Assembly (NCBI RefSeq): GCF_016862375.1
Contig: NZ_BOMV01000017.1
Coordinates: forward strand, 1 to 59,111
Reading direction: 5' to 3'
Source of the DNA: Paractinoplanes rishiriensis
GTDB taxonomy: Bacteria; Actinomycetota; Actinomycetes; Mycobacteriales; Micromonosporaceae
DNA: 59,111 bases
Shown: positions 44,448 through 53,342 of the stretch, in pieces
Position numbering within the stretch: position 1 is the stretch's first letter
Layout: each line of letters starts with the position of its first letter
Notes under the pieces: generated by a model
Seen by the model: only the letters and a program-made list of their open reading frames with translations
Database searches by the model: none
What the model was told of the DNA's origin: nothing
Made by a program: the position numbers and the translations under genes

Positions 44448-44915
44448 TTATCGGACCCGGGCGCGCACGACCTCGAGTGCGGTCAGCGCGTGCTCCTGCA
44501 TGTTGGTCTCGGAGTGGATCACCTCGAGGACGGTGCGGTCGGTGTCGATCACGAAGGTCATCCGCTTGGTGCTCAGCGGGCCGAGCGGCAGTTTGCGCTT
44601 CACCCCGAAGGCGGCGGCCACGGCCGAGTCGGGGTCGCTCAGCAGCGGGTAGTCGAAGCTGTTGAGTTCGGCGAACTGCTTCTGCCGGTGCGGCTGGTCG
44701 CGGCTGATGCCGACCCGCTGCGCGCCGGCCTCGCGGAACTCGGCGGCCAGGTCGCGGAAGCTGCATGCCTCGGCGGTGCAGCCGCTGGTCATCGCGGCCG
44801 GATAGAAGAACAGCACCACCGGGCCGCCGGCCAGCAGATCGGTCAGCCGGCGGGGCACGCCGTCCTGGTCGGGTAGTTCGAAATCCGCGGCGACGTCACC
44901 CTTGTCGATAGCCAT
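44448..44915 (-). CDS. bcp: Peroxiredoxin (BCP-type)
   Basis: 155 aa. The active site P-A-A-M-T-S-G-C puts the peroxidatic Cys at 46, with a candidate resolving Cys at 51 (CTAEAC), as in bacterioferritin-comigratory protein. It reduces peroxides with thioredoxin as donor. ATG 44915 lies 7 nt after TAGCTT. It is divergent from the STAS gene. Confidence 0.93.
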   Translation of the reverse strand: MAIDKGDVAADFELPDQDGVPRRLTDLLAGGPVVLFFYPAAMTSGCTAEACSFRDLAAEFREAGAQRVGISRDQPHRQKQFAELNSFDYPLLSDPDSAVAAAFGVKRKLPLGPLSTKRMTFVIDTDRTVLEVIHSETNMQEHALTALEVVRARVR

Positions 44916-44922
44916 GGAGGTA

Positions 44923-44928
44923 AAGCTA
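44923..44928 (-). promoter_or_regulatory. -10 box, leaderless start of peroxiredoxin
   Basis: TAGCTT on the minus strand, 7 nt before ATG 44915. Confidence 0.45.
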
Positions 44929-45007
44929 CTGGCCGGTACGCGATTCGGCCACGTTGGCTTGCTCGCCTAGGCTGGTGGCAACCGCCCCCACCGGAAAGCG
45001 ACAACTC

Positions 45008-45340
45008 ATGCAGGTTTCGGTCGCACACCACCCGCCGAACACGGCCGTGCTGGTGCTGCGCGGATCGCTCGACATCGACACCGCGCCGGCGCTGCGGGCC
45101 AACCTGAGCCGCCTCGTCGAACGCCCCACACCCCGGATCGTGGTGGACGTGTCCGGTCTCGACTTCTGCGACTCGATGGGGGTCGGCGTGCTGGTCACGG
45201 CGCACGGCCGGGCCACCGACCGGGGTGGCTGGGTGCGGCTGGCGTCGCCGTCGGGCTTCCTGCGCCGGCTGTTCGACACGCTGGGCCTGACCGATTATCT
45301 GGCCCTGTTCCCCGACGTGACGGCCGCCCTCAAGGACTGA
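45008..45340 (+). CDS. STAS-domain anti-anti-sigma factor-like protein
   Basis: 110 aa from ATG 45008. The STAS fold has LVLRGSLDIDTAPALR and the phosphorylation loop GLDFCDSMGVGVL with Ser56 in the usual position. Such proteins sequester RsbW-like anti-sigma kinases when dephosphorylated. A TAGGCT box at 44968-44973 may drive it. No partner kinase is in the window. Confidence 0.88.
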   Translation: MQVSVAHHPPNTAVLVLRGSLDIDTAPALRANLSRLVERPTPRIVVDVSGLDFCDSMGVGVLVTAHGRATDRGGWVRLASPSGFLRRLFDTLGLTDYLALFPDVTAALKD

Positions 45341-45379
45341 GGACGGCCGCCGCGGGTCGGTGCTGTGCTGCCGGTACGG

Positions 45380-47368
45380 CTAGCTGGTCACGCCGAAGAC
45401 GATCCGGCCCAGCGTGTCCTCGGTGCCGGTGAAGCCCTCGGACGGGATGAACGGGCCGTAGCCGAAGTCGACGTCGGCGTCGTCGGCGGTGCCGCCCACG
45501 CCGTCCGGCCCGACACCGAACAGGGTCGCGAAGCCGGTGCCGCCGGCGTCCATCAGGTTGGCGGCGTCGTCCTCGTTGTCGGTGTGGAAGTTGCCGAAGA
45601 AGTGCCCGGCCTCGTGCGAGATCACGTTGGCCAGCGCCTGGCCGACGAACGCGATCCGGTCGCTGGCCGGCGTGAGGTAGCGGTTGAGCGAGGCGGCCGA
45701 GTCACTGGCCGGGCCGCTGAGCACGTCCAGCAGCACGATCGCGGTTTCCTCGGTCTCGAAGTTGCCCGGGTCGATGCTCTCGGCGATGCCGATCGTCTCC
45801 ACTCCGGACTCGTCGATGGTGCCGCCGACCACGAGCCGGCTGGCGTTCGCCTTGCCCCACGCCTCGGCGTGGTCCCGGCTGTTCTGGATCTTCAACCGGA
45901 ACTTGCCGTTCAGGCCGCTGGCGACCAGGTCCTGCTTCAGGTTCTCGGTGACGCCGGCGACGATCGCGTCGATCAGGGCGTCCTCGTCGGCGCGGGTCAG
46001 GCCCCAGTTGGCCAGGAACGCGGCCAGCGGGCTGAGGTCCCGGTTGCCCGGTCCGCCCCAGATGCCGGTGTTCACCCGGGCACCGTCGAAGTCCAGGTAC
46101 AGGGTCTGCACCGGGGTGGTGCCCTGCAACGGCGGACGGTAGTCCTCCACCGAGATGTCGTACGCGCCGGAGCCCGCCGACACACCGACGTAGTGCCAGC
46201 CGGTCTTGGTCGCCACATAGTCGGTGACCGCGTTGCCGCCACCCGGCAGCGGCGAGGTCAGCGGGTAGATGAACGACGCGTCCTGCTCCGAGCCGTGCGC
46301 CTCCTGCGGCACCGTGTCGTACACGGTCAGGTAGGTCGGGCTGCCCTTGACCGAGGCACCCAGCACGTCGCCGGCCCGCAGCCGCAGCGCGAAGAAGTCC
46401 TGGTCCACGCCGCCCGAGGTGAGGGTCAGCGTGTACGGGCCCTCGGTGGGCGGGCTGGTGTCGCCGATCCCGTCACCGCTGCCCGAGTCGAACGGGTCGC
46501 CCGGCAGCCCGCTGTACGCCACCACGGCCACGTAGTACTCGCCCGCGGTGGTCACCCGGTAGACGATCTGGCTGTCCAGGCCGGTGAAGTCGTCGTTGGA
46601 GGCCAGCAGCGTGCCGTCCGCGGCGAACAGCAGCAGCACGGTGTCGAGCGGCCCGGTCGGCGTCGCCGTCTTGACCGTGATCACCTTGCCCGGCTCGGCC
46701 TCGAGCTTGTAGAAGTCGAAGTCGTTGCTGCCGTCACCGGTCTGCCGGCCGTGCGGCCCGTCACCGATCTGGGCGTTCACCACGGCGCCGTTGCGGGCGA
46801 AGCCGATGAACGTGTCGCCGGCCAGCGGGATCGAGCCGTCGTCCTCGGGCGTCGGCGTGACCGTCGGCGTGGTGATCACCTCGTTGTCCAGGCTGCCCAG
46901 CACCCGGATCTTGGGGAACTGGCCGGCCCCGGTGCCGTACCCGGCCACCCGCTGCGCGTTGGCCGGCGTGTCGTTGCCGCCGTAGGTGCCGTCGATCTCG
47001 TCCTCGTCGACCACCACGGCCGGGGTCGCGGCCAGCGCGGACAGCGACGGGTTGGTGCCGGCCAGGGTCTTTTCGCGGGCCTTGTCCTTGGCCGCGCCCT
47101 GCGCCTTCATGTAGTTCGCCCAGCCCGAGTAGTCGACCTTGGCCGGGTCGGCCACCTGGGCCAGGAACGGGTTCACACCCTTGGGTTTCGCACCGAGCGC
47201 CGCCTTGGGCGCCACGCCGATCCCGGCGGCGAGCGACAGCTTTTCAGCGGGCGTGAGCTGATCTCCCCCGGTGGGTGCACCCGCGGTCGGAGCGGCCGTC
47301 GCGCCGCCCGGCGTGATCAACGCCAGGCCCAGCACGGCCGCGGATATTACTGCGATGCTCCGTCGCAT
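45380..47368 (-). CDS. Secreted metzincin-type metalloprotease with PPC-like domains
   Basis: 662 aa from ATG 47368, with AAGGGGG upstream. A signal peptide ends ATAAP. The middle has beta-sandwich (PPC-like) modules such as FDFYKLEAEPGKVITVKT and the TAGEYYVAVVAY segment. The C-terminal region has the zinc site HEAGHFFGNFH (585-595; HExxHxxGxxH) and a Met-turn-like NLMDAG (604-609), the metzincin signature. The extended middle includes a segment with LTRADEDALIDAIVAGVTENL. It should be an exported protease. A strong promoter lies upstream. Confidence 0.88.
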   Translation of the reverse strand: MRRSIAVISAAVLGLALITPGGATAAPTAGAPTGGDQLTPAEKLSLAAGIGVAPKAALGAKPKGVNPFLAQVADPAKVDYSGWANYMKAQGAAKDKAREKTLAGTNPSLSALAATPAVVVDEDEIDGTYGGNDTPANAQRVAGYGTGAGQFPKIRVLGSLDNEVITTPTVTPTPEDDGSIPLAGDTFIGFARNGAVVNAQIGDGPHGRQTGDGSNDFDFYKLEAEPGKVITVKTATPTGPLDTVLLLFAADGTLLASNDDFTGLDSQIVYRVTTAGEYYVAVVAYSGLPGDPFDSGSGDGIGDTSPPTEGPYTLTLTSGGVDQDFFALRLRAGDVLGASVKGSPTYLTVYDTVPQEAHGSEQDASFIYPLTSPLPGGGNAVTDYVATKTGWHYVGVSAGSGAYDISVEDYRPPLQGTTPVQTLYLDFDGARVNTGIWGGPGNRDLSPLAAFLANWGLTRADEDALIDAIVAGVTENLKQDLVASGLNGKFRLKIQNSRDHAEAWGKANASRLVVGGTIDESGVETIGIAESIDPGNFETEETAIVLLDVLSGPASDSAASLNRYLTPASDRIAFVGQALANVISHEAGHFFGNFHTDNEDDAANLMDAGGTGFATLFGVGPDGVGGTADDADVDFGYGPFIPSEGFTGTEDTLGRIVFGVTS

Positions 47369-47441
47369 CAGGTCCCCCTTCAGCCCGTCCGGACCCCCCG
47401 GTCCGGTCGGCAAAGGGGACGCTACTGAAAGCAACCATCAA

Positions 47442-47470
47442 TATCTAGTGCAGTCGATACAGTGTAACAA
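47442..47470 (-). promoter_or_regulatory. Sigma-70-type promoter of the metzincin gene
   Basis: TTGTTA (47470-47465), a 17-bp spacer and TAGATA (47447-47442) on the minus strand lie in a distinctly AT-rich stretch. A start near 47435 would give a leader of about 67 nt that carries the AAGGGGG ribosome binding site. Confidence 0.65.
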
Positions 47471-47475
47471 TCCGA

Positions 47476-48519
47476 TTATCCAGCTTGGACCTTCTCCAGG
47501 GCGGCGACGGCAGCACCGCGCGCACCGGCCATGTCCAGGTCGGCCACGAGGGCGAAGCCGGCGGCGGCCTGCTGCTCCTGCCGGAGTTGGGTGTTCTCCC
47601 GCACGGTGTTGAGGAACCACTGTCGGAAACGCGGCGCTGCCTCGACGACGCCACCGCCGAGAAGGTACGCGTGCGGGTCGGTGAAGTTGGCCGCGATGGT
47701 GAAGAGTTTCCCGATCGCCTTGGCTTGTTGCCCGAACACCGCCAGCGCCAGCGGGTCCTCCTTCTCGCCGTACCCGCGCAGCAGTTTGGCCGCCTTCTTG
47801 ATCGGCTCGGCGGCGAGCGGGTGGTCCGGGAACCGGGTGAACCAGTAGGGCAGCAGGTTGTTCTTGATACCGGTGAGCGAGGCGATGCTCTCCACGTCGC
47901 CCTCGAACCCGCAGTTGCAGACCGGCACCGGCTGGTCCGGCTCCAGCACGCCGTGCAGCGGGATCTGCACGTGGCCCAGCTCGCCGGCCATCCCGGCGGC
48001 GCCGCACACCACCCGGCCGCGCTCCACCACGCCGCCGCCCATCCCGGTGCCGACGATCGCGGCCACCGACGACCGGTTGGCCGCGTCGGCGCCGAAATAG
48101 CGGTGGTGGGCGTACAGGGCCGCGGCGTTCGCGTCGTTGTTGTAGATCACCGGCAGGCCGAGCCGGGTCTCGAGCGCGCTGCGGATGTCGAAACCGTGCC
48201 AGGACACCTGGTTGAAGTTCGTCGCGCCCTTCGACGAGATCACCCCGGTGGCGCTGGCCGGTCCCGGTGTGTCCAGCCCGACCGCGCGCACCAGGGTGAG
48301 CGGGGTCCGGGTCAGGTCCAGGATGTTCCGGAACGCCTCGGCAAGAGCCTCCACCGCCGACTCCGGTCCCTCCTGCACGAGGCTGGGGTTTTCCACCAGG
48401 TGATCGACGAGGTATTGCCCGGTGGCGTCCAGGACGGTGGCGTTGTTGCAGGTACCGCCGTTGTCGAGGCCGACCACGACCCAGGAGGCGGGGGTACGTA
48501 CTGGTTCGAGCTGATCCAC
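47476..48519 (-). CDS. ROK-family sugar kinase
   Basis: 347 aa from GTG 48519. ATP-binding DNGGT is near the N-terminus, VGTGMGGGVV is the phosphate motif, and the zinc motif GHVQIP followed by CNCGFEGDVES is present. ROK kinases phosphorylate glucose, N-acetylglucosamine or related sugars in the cytoplasm. TACGCT 7 nt upstream suggests a leaderless start. The preferred sugar is not deducible. Confidence 0.9.
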   Translation of the reverse strand: MDQLEPVRTPASWVVVGLDNGGTCNNATVLDATGQYLVDHLVENPSLVQEGPESAVEALAEAFRNILDLTRTPLTLVRAVGLDTPGPASATGVISSKGATNFNQVSWHGFDIRSALETRLGLPVIYNNDANAAALYAHHRYFGADAANRSSVAAIVGTGMGGGVVERGRVVCGAAGMAGELGHVQIPLHGVLEPDQPVPVCNCGFEGDVESIASLTGIKNNLLPYWFTRFPDHPLAAEPIKKAAKLLRGYGEKEDPLALAVFGQQAKAIGKLFTIAANFTDPHAYLLGGGVVEAAPRFRQWFLNTVRENTQLRQEQQAAAGFALVADLDMAGARGAAVAALEKVQAG

Positions 48520-48526
48520 AGGGCTG

Positions 48527-48532
48527 AGCGTA
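48527..48532 (-). promoter_or_regulatory. -10 box, leaderless start of ROK kinase
   Basis: TACGCT on the minus strand ends 7 nt before GTG 48519. Confidence 0.45.
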
Positions 48533-48635
48533 CGTCCGGTTCGGCCCCCGGTGGTACGGGTGCGGGCGGATTGCGGGTCCGTTAGTCACGGTTGCAGCCG
48601 CGACGGGACCCGGCCCGCGGGCCGAAGGGTCCGGC

Positions 48636-50162
48636 ATGACGACCCGACGCACGCTCCTCGCCGCCGGTGCCGCCACTGCCATCGCCACCGCAGGCGGTCT
48701 TGCCGTGGCCGCGCCCGCCGTGGCCGCGCCCGCCGCCGCCCTCGACCCGGCCGCGCTGGTGGCCGCCGACCCGATCGCGCACCTGCTGCGCCGCGCCACC
48801 TTCGGCCCGACCCCGGCCACCCTGGCCGAGGCCGCCAAGTTCGGCGTGGCCGGCTGGCTGGACCGGCAGCTGAACCCGGCGCAGATCGACGACCGGGTGT
48901 GCGACGAGGTGCTGACCCGGCTGCCGCTGGCCGGCGCGAGCGTCCCGGCCGTCCGGGCCAAGCTCAAGAAGCACTCGTACGACGCGTTCGGCCAGCTCGG
49001 CCGGGCCGCGATCGCCCGCGCCGCGTGGAGCAACCGGCAGCTGTTCGAGGCCACCGTGCAGTTCTGGGCCAACCACCTGCACGTCACCGCGCCGTCCAGC
49101 GGGGTCTGGGACAGCCGCGCCGACTACGACGCCCAGGTGCTGCGCAAGCACGCGTTCGGCAAGTTCGCCGACATGCTCAAGGCCTCGATGAAGCACCCGG
49201 CCATGCTCACCTACCTGGACAACCGCTCCTCCACCAAGGCGCACCCGAACGAGAACTACGCCCGCGAGCTGATGGAGCTGCACACCGTCGGACTGGTCTA
49301 CGGCGAGGCCGACGTGCTGGCCGCCGCGCGCCTGCTCACCGGCCTGACCGTGGACAAGAACGGCCTCTACACGTACGACGCCGCCAAGCACGCCACCGGC
49401 GCCGTGAACATCCTCGGCTTCCGGCACACCAACGCCACCCCGGCCGGCGGCGAGGCGGCCTCCCTGGCGTTCGCCGACCACCTGGCCCGGCACCCGGACA
49501 CGGCGCGGCGGATCGCCACCAAGCTCTGCGTCCGGTTCGTCGCCGACGAGGCGCCGGCGTCCCTGGTGACCAAGTTGGCCAAGGTCTACCTGGACAACGA
49601 CACCGCGATCAAGCCGGTGCTGCGCGCGCTGTTCACCTCGCCCGAGTTCGCCGCGGCGGCCGGGAAGAAGGCGCGGACCCCGTTCGAGGACCTGATCGCC
49701 ACGATCCGGGCACTCGGGCTGGCGCCGGAGAAGTCCGGCATCAAGGCCCTCGACGCGCTCTACAACGGGCTGGTCAACGCCGGCAACGCGCCGTTCCGGT
49801 GGAACCCGCCGAACGGCTTCCCGGACGTGGCCGCGGCCTGGGCGTCGCCGTCGGCGTTCCTGCTGCGCTGCAACAGCCACCTCAACCTGGCCACCGGCTG
49901 GTACCCCAGCCAGCTCACCCGTCCCGCCGACCTGCTGAAGTCGCTGGTGCCGGTGCTGCCGGGCAGCTACGGCGCGCTGGTCGACGCGCTCGCCGTACGG
50001 CTCACCGGCGCGAAGCTGCCGGCCGGGCACACCGCGGCCGTGCTCAGCGTCGCGGGCAAGCTGCCGACCAGTTCTCTGAGCAGCTCCGACAAGTCACTCG
50101 CCGGCAGCGTGCCGTACCTGATCGCGCTCGTGCTCGACTCGCCGACCTTCCAGCTGAGGTGA
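48636..50162 (+). CDS. DUF1800 family protein, Tat-exported
   Basis: 508 aa. A Tat-like leader (TTRRTLLAAGAATAIA) is followed by a Val/Ala-rich signal region. The DUF1800 core has HLLRRATFGPTPATLAEA, WANHLHVT, ENYARELMELHTVG and NPPNGFPDV. The function is unknown. The gene is followed after 2 nt by a DUF1501 gene. This pairing is common across bacteria and suggests a joint extracytoplasmic role. Confidence 0.92.
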   Translation: MTTRRTLLAAGAATAIATAGGLAVAAPAVAAPAAALDPAALVAADPIAHLLRRATFGPTPATLAEAAKFGVAGWLDRQLNPAQIDDRVCDEVLTRLPLAGASVPAVRAKLKKHSYDAFGQLGRAAIARAAWSNRQLFEATVQFWANHLHVTAPSSGVWDSRADYDAQVLRKHAFGKFADMLKASMKHPAMLTYLDNRSSTKAHPNENYARELMELHTVGLVYGEADVLAAARLLTGLTVDKNGLYTYDAAKHATGAVNILGFRHTNATPAGGEAASLAFADHLARHPDTARRIATKLCVRFVADEAPASLVTKLAKVYLDNDTAIKPVLRALFTSPEFAAAAGKKARTPFEDLIATIRALGLAPEKSGIKALDALYNGLVNAGNAPFRWNPPNGFPDVAAAWASPSAFLLRCNSHLNLATGWYPSQLTRPADLLKSLVPVLPGSYGALVDALAVRLTGAKLPAGHTAAVLSVAGKLPTSSLSSSDKSLAGSVPYLIALVLDSPTFQLR

Positions 50163-50164
50163 TC

Positions 50165-51418
50165 ATGAAGACCCGTGGATGCGCAGAGAACGAGAAGCTC
50201 ACCGTGTCGCGGCGTGGCCTGCTGGGCGCCGCCGCGCTGACCGGCCTGGCCGGCAGCGGCCTGTCCACCCAGATGGCGTTCGCCGACCCGGGCTACACCG
50301 GGGACACGCTCGTGGTGCTGTCGCTGCGCGGCGGTTTCGACGGGCTGTCCGCGGTCGCGCCGATCGGTGACACCGACTACTACCAGGCGCGGCCGGCCAT
50401 CGCGCTGCCCAAGTCCCAGGTGATCGCCGGGGACGGCACCTTCGGCCTGCACCCGGCGCTGGCCCCGCTGCTGCCGCTGTGGCAGGGCGGCACCCTGGCC
50501 GCGGTGCACGCGGTCGGCCAGCACAAGCCGACCCGCTCGCACTTCGCCGCCATGGACGCGATGGAGAACGCGGCGCCCGGCGACTCGATCCGCACCGGCT
50601 GGCTGGACCGGATGCTCGGGGTGACCGGCGCGTCCGGCCCGATGGCCGGGGTGTCGCTCGGCCACGCCATGCCGGCCCGGCTGTTCGCCGGCCCGGCCCC
50701 CGACGTCTCGATGGCCTCGATCGACTCGTTCACGCTGGCCGGCGACTCGGCGAAGCGCCCGATCGCGGACGCCCTGCGGACCATGTACGCGGACGCGCCG
50801 CCGATGCAGGCCGCCGCGGCCCGGGCCGCCGACCGGGCGCTGATCGCCACCACCACGCAGCGCTCCGCCACCTACGCCCCGGCCAACGGCGCCGTCTACC
50901 CGGCCACCGACCTGGGCGCGGCGCTGCGCGACGTGGCCCGCCTGATCAAGGCGAAGGCCGGCCTGGTCACCGCCGCCGTCGACTGCGGCGACTGGGACAT
51001 GCACGAGGGCCTCGGCACCGCGGTCAAGGGCCAGCGGATGTTCGACAACCTGACCGATCTGGCGAACGCGATGGCCGCGTTCGCCGCCGACCTCGGCCCC
51101 GAGGCGATGAAATCGGTCACCCTGCTGACCATCAGCGAGTTCGGCCGGCGGGTGCAGGAGAACGGCTCGCGCGGCGCCGACCACGGCCACGGCAACGCGA
51201 TGCTACTGCTCGGCGGCGGGGTCCGGGGCGGCAAGGTGTACGCGAAATGGCCTGGTCTCGCCCCCGGCGCGCTGGTGGCAGGCGACCTGGCGGCCACCAC
51301 CGACTACCGCGCGGTGATCGGCGAGATCCTGCAGAAGCGGTGCGGCGTCGGCACCCTGTCGGAGGTGTTCCCGGGCGTTTCGCCATCAACGTTTGGTCTG
51401 GCCGTCGCCCGCGGTTAA
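50165..51418 (+). CDS. DUF1501 family protein, Tat-exported
   Basis: 417 aa from ATG 50165, 2 nt after the DUF1800 stop. The twin-arginine signal is VSRRGLLGAAALTG. The fold is related to sulfatase/alkaline-phosphatase-like proteins: VVLSLRGGFDGLSAV, HSxxP-like HKPTRSHFAAM, and DHGHGNAMLLLGGGVRGG. The substrate is unknown. It should be exported folded and work with the DUF1800 protein. Confidence 0.92.
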   Translation: MKTRGCAENEKLTVSRRGLLGAAALTGLAGSGLSTQMAFADPGYTGDTLVVLSLRGGFDGLSAVAPIGDTDYYQARPAIALPKSQVIAGDGTFGLHPALAPLLPLWQGGTLAAVHAVGQHKPTRSHFAAMDAMENAAPGDSIRTGWLDRMLGVTGASGPMAGVSLGHAMPARLFAGPAPDVSMASIDSFTLAGDSAKRPIADALRTMYADAPPMQAAAARAADRALIATTTQRSATYAPANGAVYPATDLGAALRDVARLIKAKAGLVTAAVDCGDWDMHEGLGTAVKGQRMFDNLTDLANAMAAFAADLGPEAMKSVTLLTISEFGRRVQENGSRGADHGHGNAMLLLGGGVRGGKVYAKWPGLAPGALVAGDLAATTDYRAVIGEILQKRCGVGTLSEVFPGVSPSTFGLAVARG

Positions 51419-51431
51419 CCGGCGCCGTGTT

Positions 51432-51437
51432 TAGGCT
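51432..51437 (+). promoter_or_regulatory. -10 box of the DUF2252 gene
   Basis: TAGGCT ends 8 nt before ATG 51446. Confidence 0.4.
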
Positions 51438-51445
51438 GACCGGTA

Positions 51446-52858
51446 ATGGAACCGGCCACCGGGCACGTCGTGCTCGCCAGCCGCGGCGACGACGGCTTCG
51501 CGTCGCTGCGCAAACCGGCCCGGCCGCGCGCCGAGCGCTACGAGCTGGGCCGGTCCCTCCGCGAGCGCGCACACCGCTCGGACATGGCGCACTGGCAGCC
51601 GCCGGACGGCCGGCGCGACCCGGTGCACCAGGTCATCGACCAGCACGCGGGCCGGCAGCCGTGGCTCATCCCGATCCGCGTGGCTCGGATGATCACGTCG
51701 CCGTACGCGTTCCTGCGCGGCTCGGCGAACGTGATGGCCGACGACTTCGCGGCCCTGCCGGCCACCGGCATCACGCCGGTCATCTGCGGCGACGCCCACC
51801 TGGGCAACTTCGGCTTCTACGCCTCGCCGGAGCGGGAACTGGTCTTCGACCTCAACGACTTCGACGAGGCCCACCCCGGCGCCTGGGAGTGGGACCTGCG
51901 CCGCCTGGTGACCAGCGTGTACGTGGCCGGCCGGCAGAACCGGTTCCGGGAGAGCGCCTGCGCCGACGCGGTGCAGCACTGCGTCACCGAGTACAAGGAG
52001 CAGATCGGGCAGCTGGCCGAGCGGCCGCTGCTGGCCCGCTCGTTCGACCAGCTGGACGTGGAGCGGCTGCGTTCGGCGGCCACCCGGGCCAGCTTCCGGG
52101 ACCAGATCGAACGCGCCGCGCGGCGGGCCCGGCGGCGCACCAGCGACCGCGCGCTGCCGCGCTTCACCGACCGGCAGAACGGCGAGTTCAAGCTGGTCGA
52201 GGAGCCGCCGCTGATCACCCGGCCGAGCGACGTGGAACGCGAGCAACTGGCCGAGGCGCTGGACGGCTACCTCAACACGCTGCCGCCGCACTGGGCACGC
52301 ATCCTGGCCGGCTACCGGATCGTCGACATCGCGCACAAGGTGGTCGGCGTCGGGTCGGTCGGGCTGCTCGCGTACGTGGCTCTCTGCGAGGGCAGCAGCC
52401 CGGACGACGTGGTGTTCCTCCAGCTCAAGCAGGCCCGCCGGTCCGTGATCGCGAAACACCAGCACGGCGAGTCGGCCTGGCACCGGCACCAGGGGCAGCG
52501 GGTGGTGGAATACCAGCAGGCGCTGCAGACCGTGAGCGATCCGCTGCTGGGCTGGACCACGGTCGGCGACGTGCAGTTCTACGTGCGCCAGTTCCGCGAC
52601 ATGAAGGGTGCCATCGTCATCGAGGACATCAGCGCCGGCGCGCTCGCCGACTACGCCGGCATCTGCGGCTTCCTGCTGGCCAAGTCGCACGCCCGCACCA
52701 GCGGCGCGTCGATGATCTCCGGCTACATCGGCAACAGCGACAAGCTGGCCGACTCGCTGAGCCGATTCGCACGGGCCTACGCCGACCAGGTCGAGCGCGA
52801 CCACGCGGCGCTGGTGGCCGCGGTCCGCCGGGGCGTGCTGCCGGCGGCCGGCGCATGA
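51446..52858 (+). CDS. DUF2252 family protein (kinase-like fold)
   Basis: 470 aa. Family segments are SPYAFLRGSANVMADDFA, VICGDAHLGNFGFYASPE and VFDLNDFDEAHPGAWEWDLRRL. GDAHLGN and DLNDFDE resemble the catalytic loop and metal-binding loop of small-molecule kinases of the phosphotransferase superfamily. The substrate is unknown. The ATG overlapping its stop codon begins a tiny ORF that links to the next gene. Confidence 0.9.
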   Translation: MEPATGHVVLASRGDDGFASLRKPARPRAERYELGRSLRERAHRSDMAHWQPPDGRRDPVHQVIDQHAGRQPWLIPIRVARMITSPYAFLRGSANVMADDFAALPATGITPVICGDAHLGNFGFYASPERELVFDLNDFDEAHPGAWEWDLRRLVTSVYVAGRQNRFRESACADAVQHCVTEYKEQIGQLAERPLLARSFDQLDVERLRSAATRASFRDQIERAARRARRRTSDRALPRFTDRQNGEFKLVEEPPLITRPSDVEREQLAEALDGYLNTLPPHWARILAGYRIVDIAHKVVGVGSVGLLAYVALCEGSSPDDVVFLQLKQARRSVIAKHQHGESAWHRHQGQRVVEYQQALQTVSDPLLGWTTVGDVQFYVRQFRDMKGAIVIEDISAGALADYAGICGFLLAKSHARTSGASMISGYIGNSDKLADSLSRFARAYADQVERDHAALVAAVRRGVLPAAGA

Positions 52859-52926
52859 GCGACTGCACCGGAGCGCGCGAAGCAGGCGCAGGGCCAGGAG
52901 CGCATGCCAAAGGAAGGCCCGCATGA
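52855..52926 (+). CDS. Possible 23-codon coupling sORF
   Basis: ATG overlaps the DUF2252 stop (ATGA) and its own TGA overlaps the next ATG (ATGA), so it bridges the two genes exactly. The 23-residue product begins MSDCTGAREAG and shows no motif. It may exist to carry ribosomes across the 64-nt gap by translational coupling. It may also be chance. Confidence 0.3.
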   Translation: MSDCTGAREAGAGPGAHAKGRPA

Positions 52927-53342
52927 GCGGGCCGGTCGCACTCGGCGACGCCGGGCTGCGCGAGTTCTGGACCGAGCGGCACCTGTGCACGCTCACCACG
53001 CTGCGCCGGGACGGCTCGCCGCACGTGGTGGCGGTGGGCGCCACGCTCGACCCGGGGACCGGGGTGGCCCGGGTGATCTCGTCGGCCACGTCGGCGCACG
53101 TCCGGCACATCCGCAACGGTCAGGACCGGGTGGCGGTGTGCCAGGTGGACGGTGCCCGGTGGGCCACCGTGGAGGGACGCGCGGTGGTCCGCGACGATCC
53201 CGAGTCGGTGGCCGAGGGGGAACGCCGGTACGCCGCCCGCTACCGGACTCCGCGGCCGAACCCGCAGCGTGTGGTCATCGAGATCAGCATCACGAAGGTG
53301 CTCGGCTCCAACCGGTTCCGGGAGGTAGCGTCACCCTCGTGA
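52923..53342 (+). CDS. PPOX-class (F420/FMN-binding) oxidoreductase-like protein
   Basis: 139 aa. The split beta-barrel fold of the pyridoxamine-phosphate-oxidase-like family is indicated by LREFWTERHLCTLTTLRRDG, HVVAVGATLDPGTG and VCQVDGARWATVEGRAVVR. Actinobacterial members bind F420 or FMN. The substrate is unknown. A GGAAGG sequence precedes the start. The 3' end overlaps the pirin gene by 4 bp. Confidence 0.85.
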   Translation: MSGPVALGDAGLREFWTERHLCTLTTLRRDGSPHVVAVGATLDPGTGVARVISSATSAHVRHIRNGQDRVAVCQVDGARWATVEGRAVVRDDPESVAEGERRYAARYRTPRPNPQRVVIEISITKVLGSNRFREVASPS

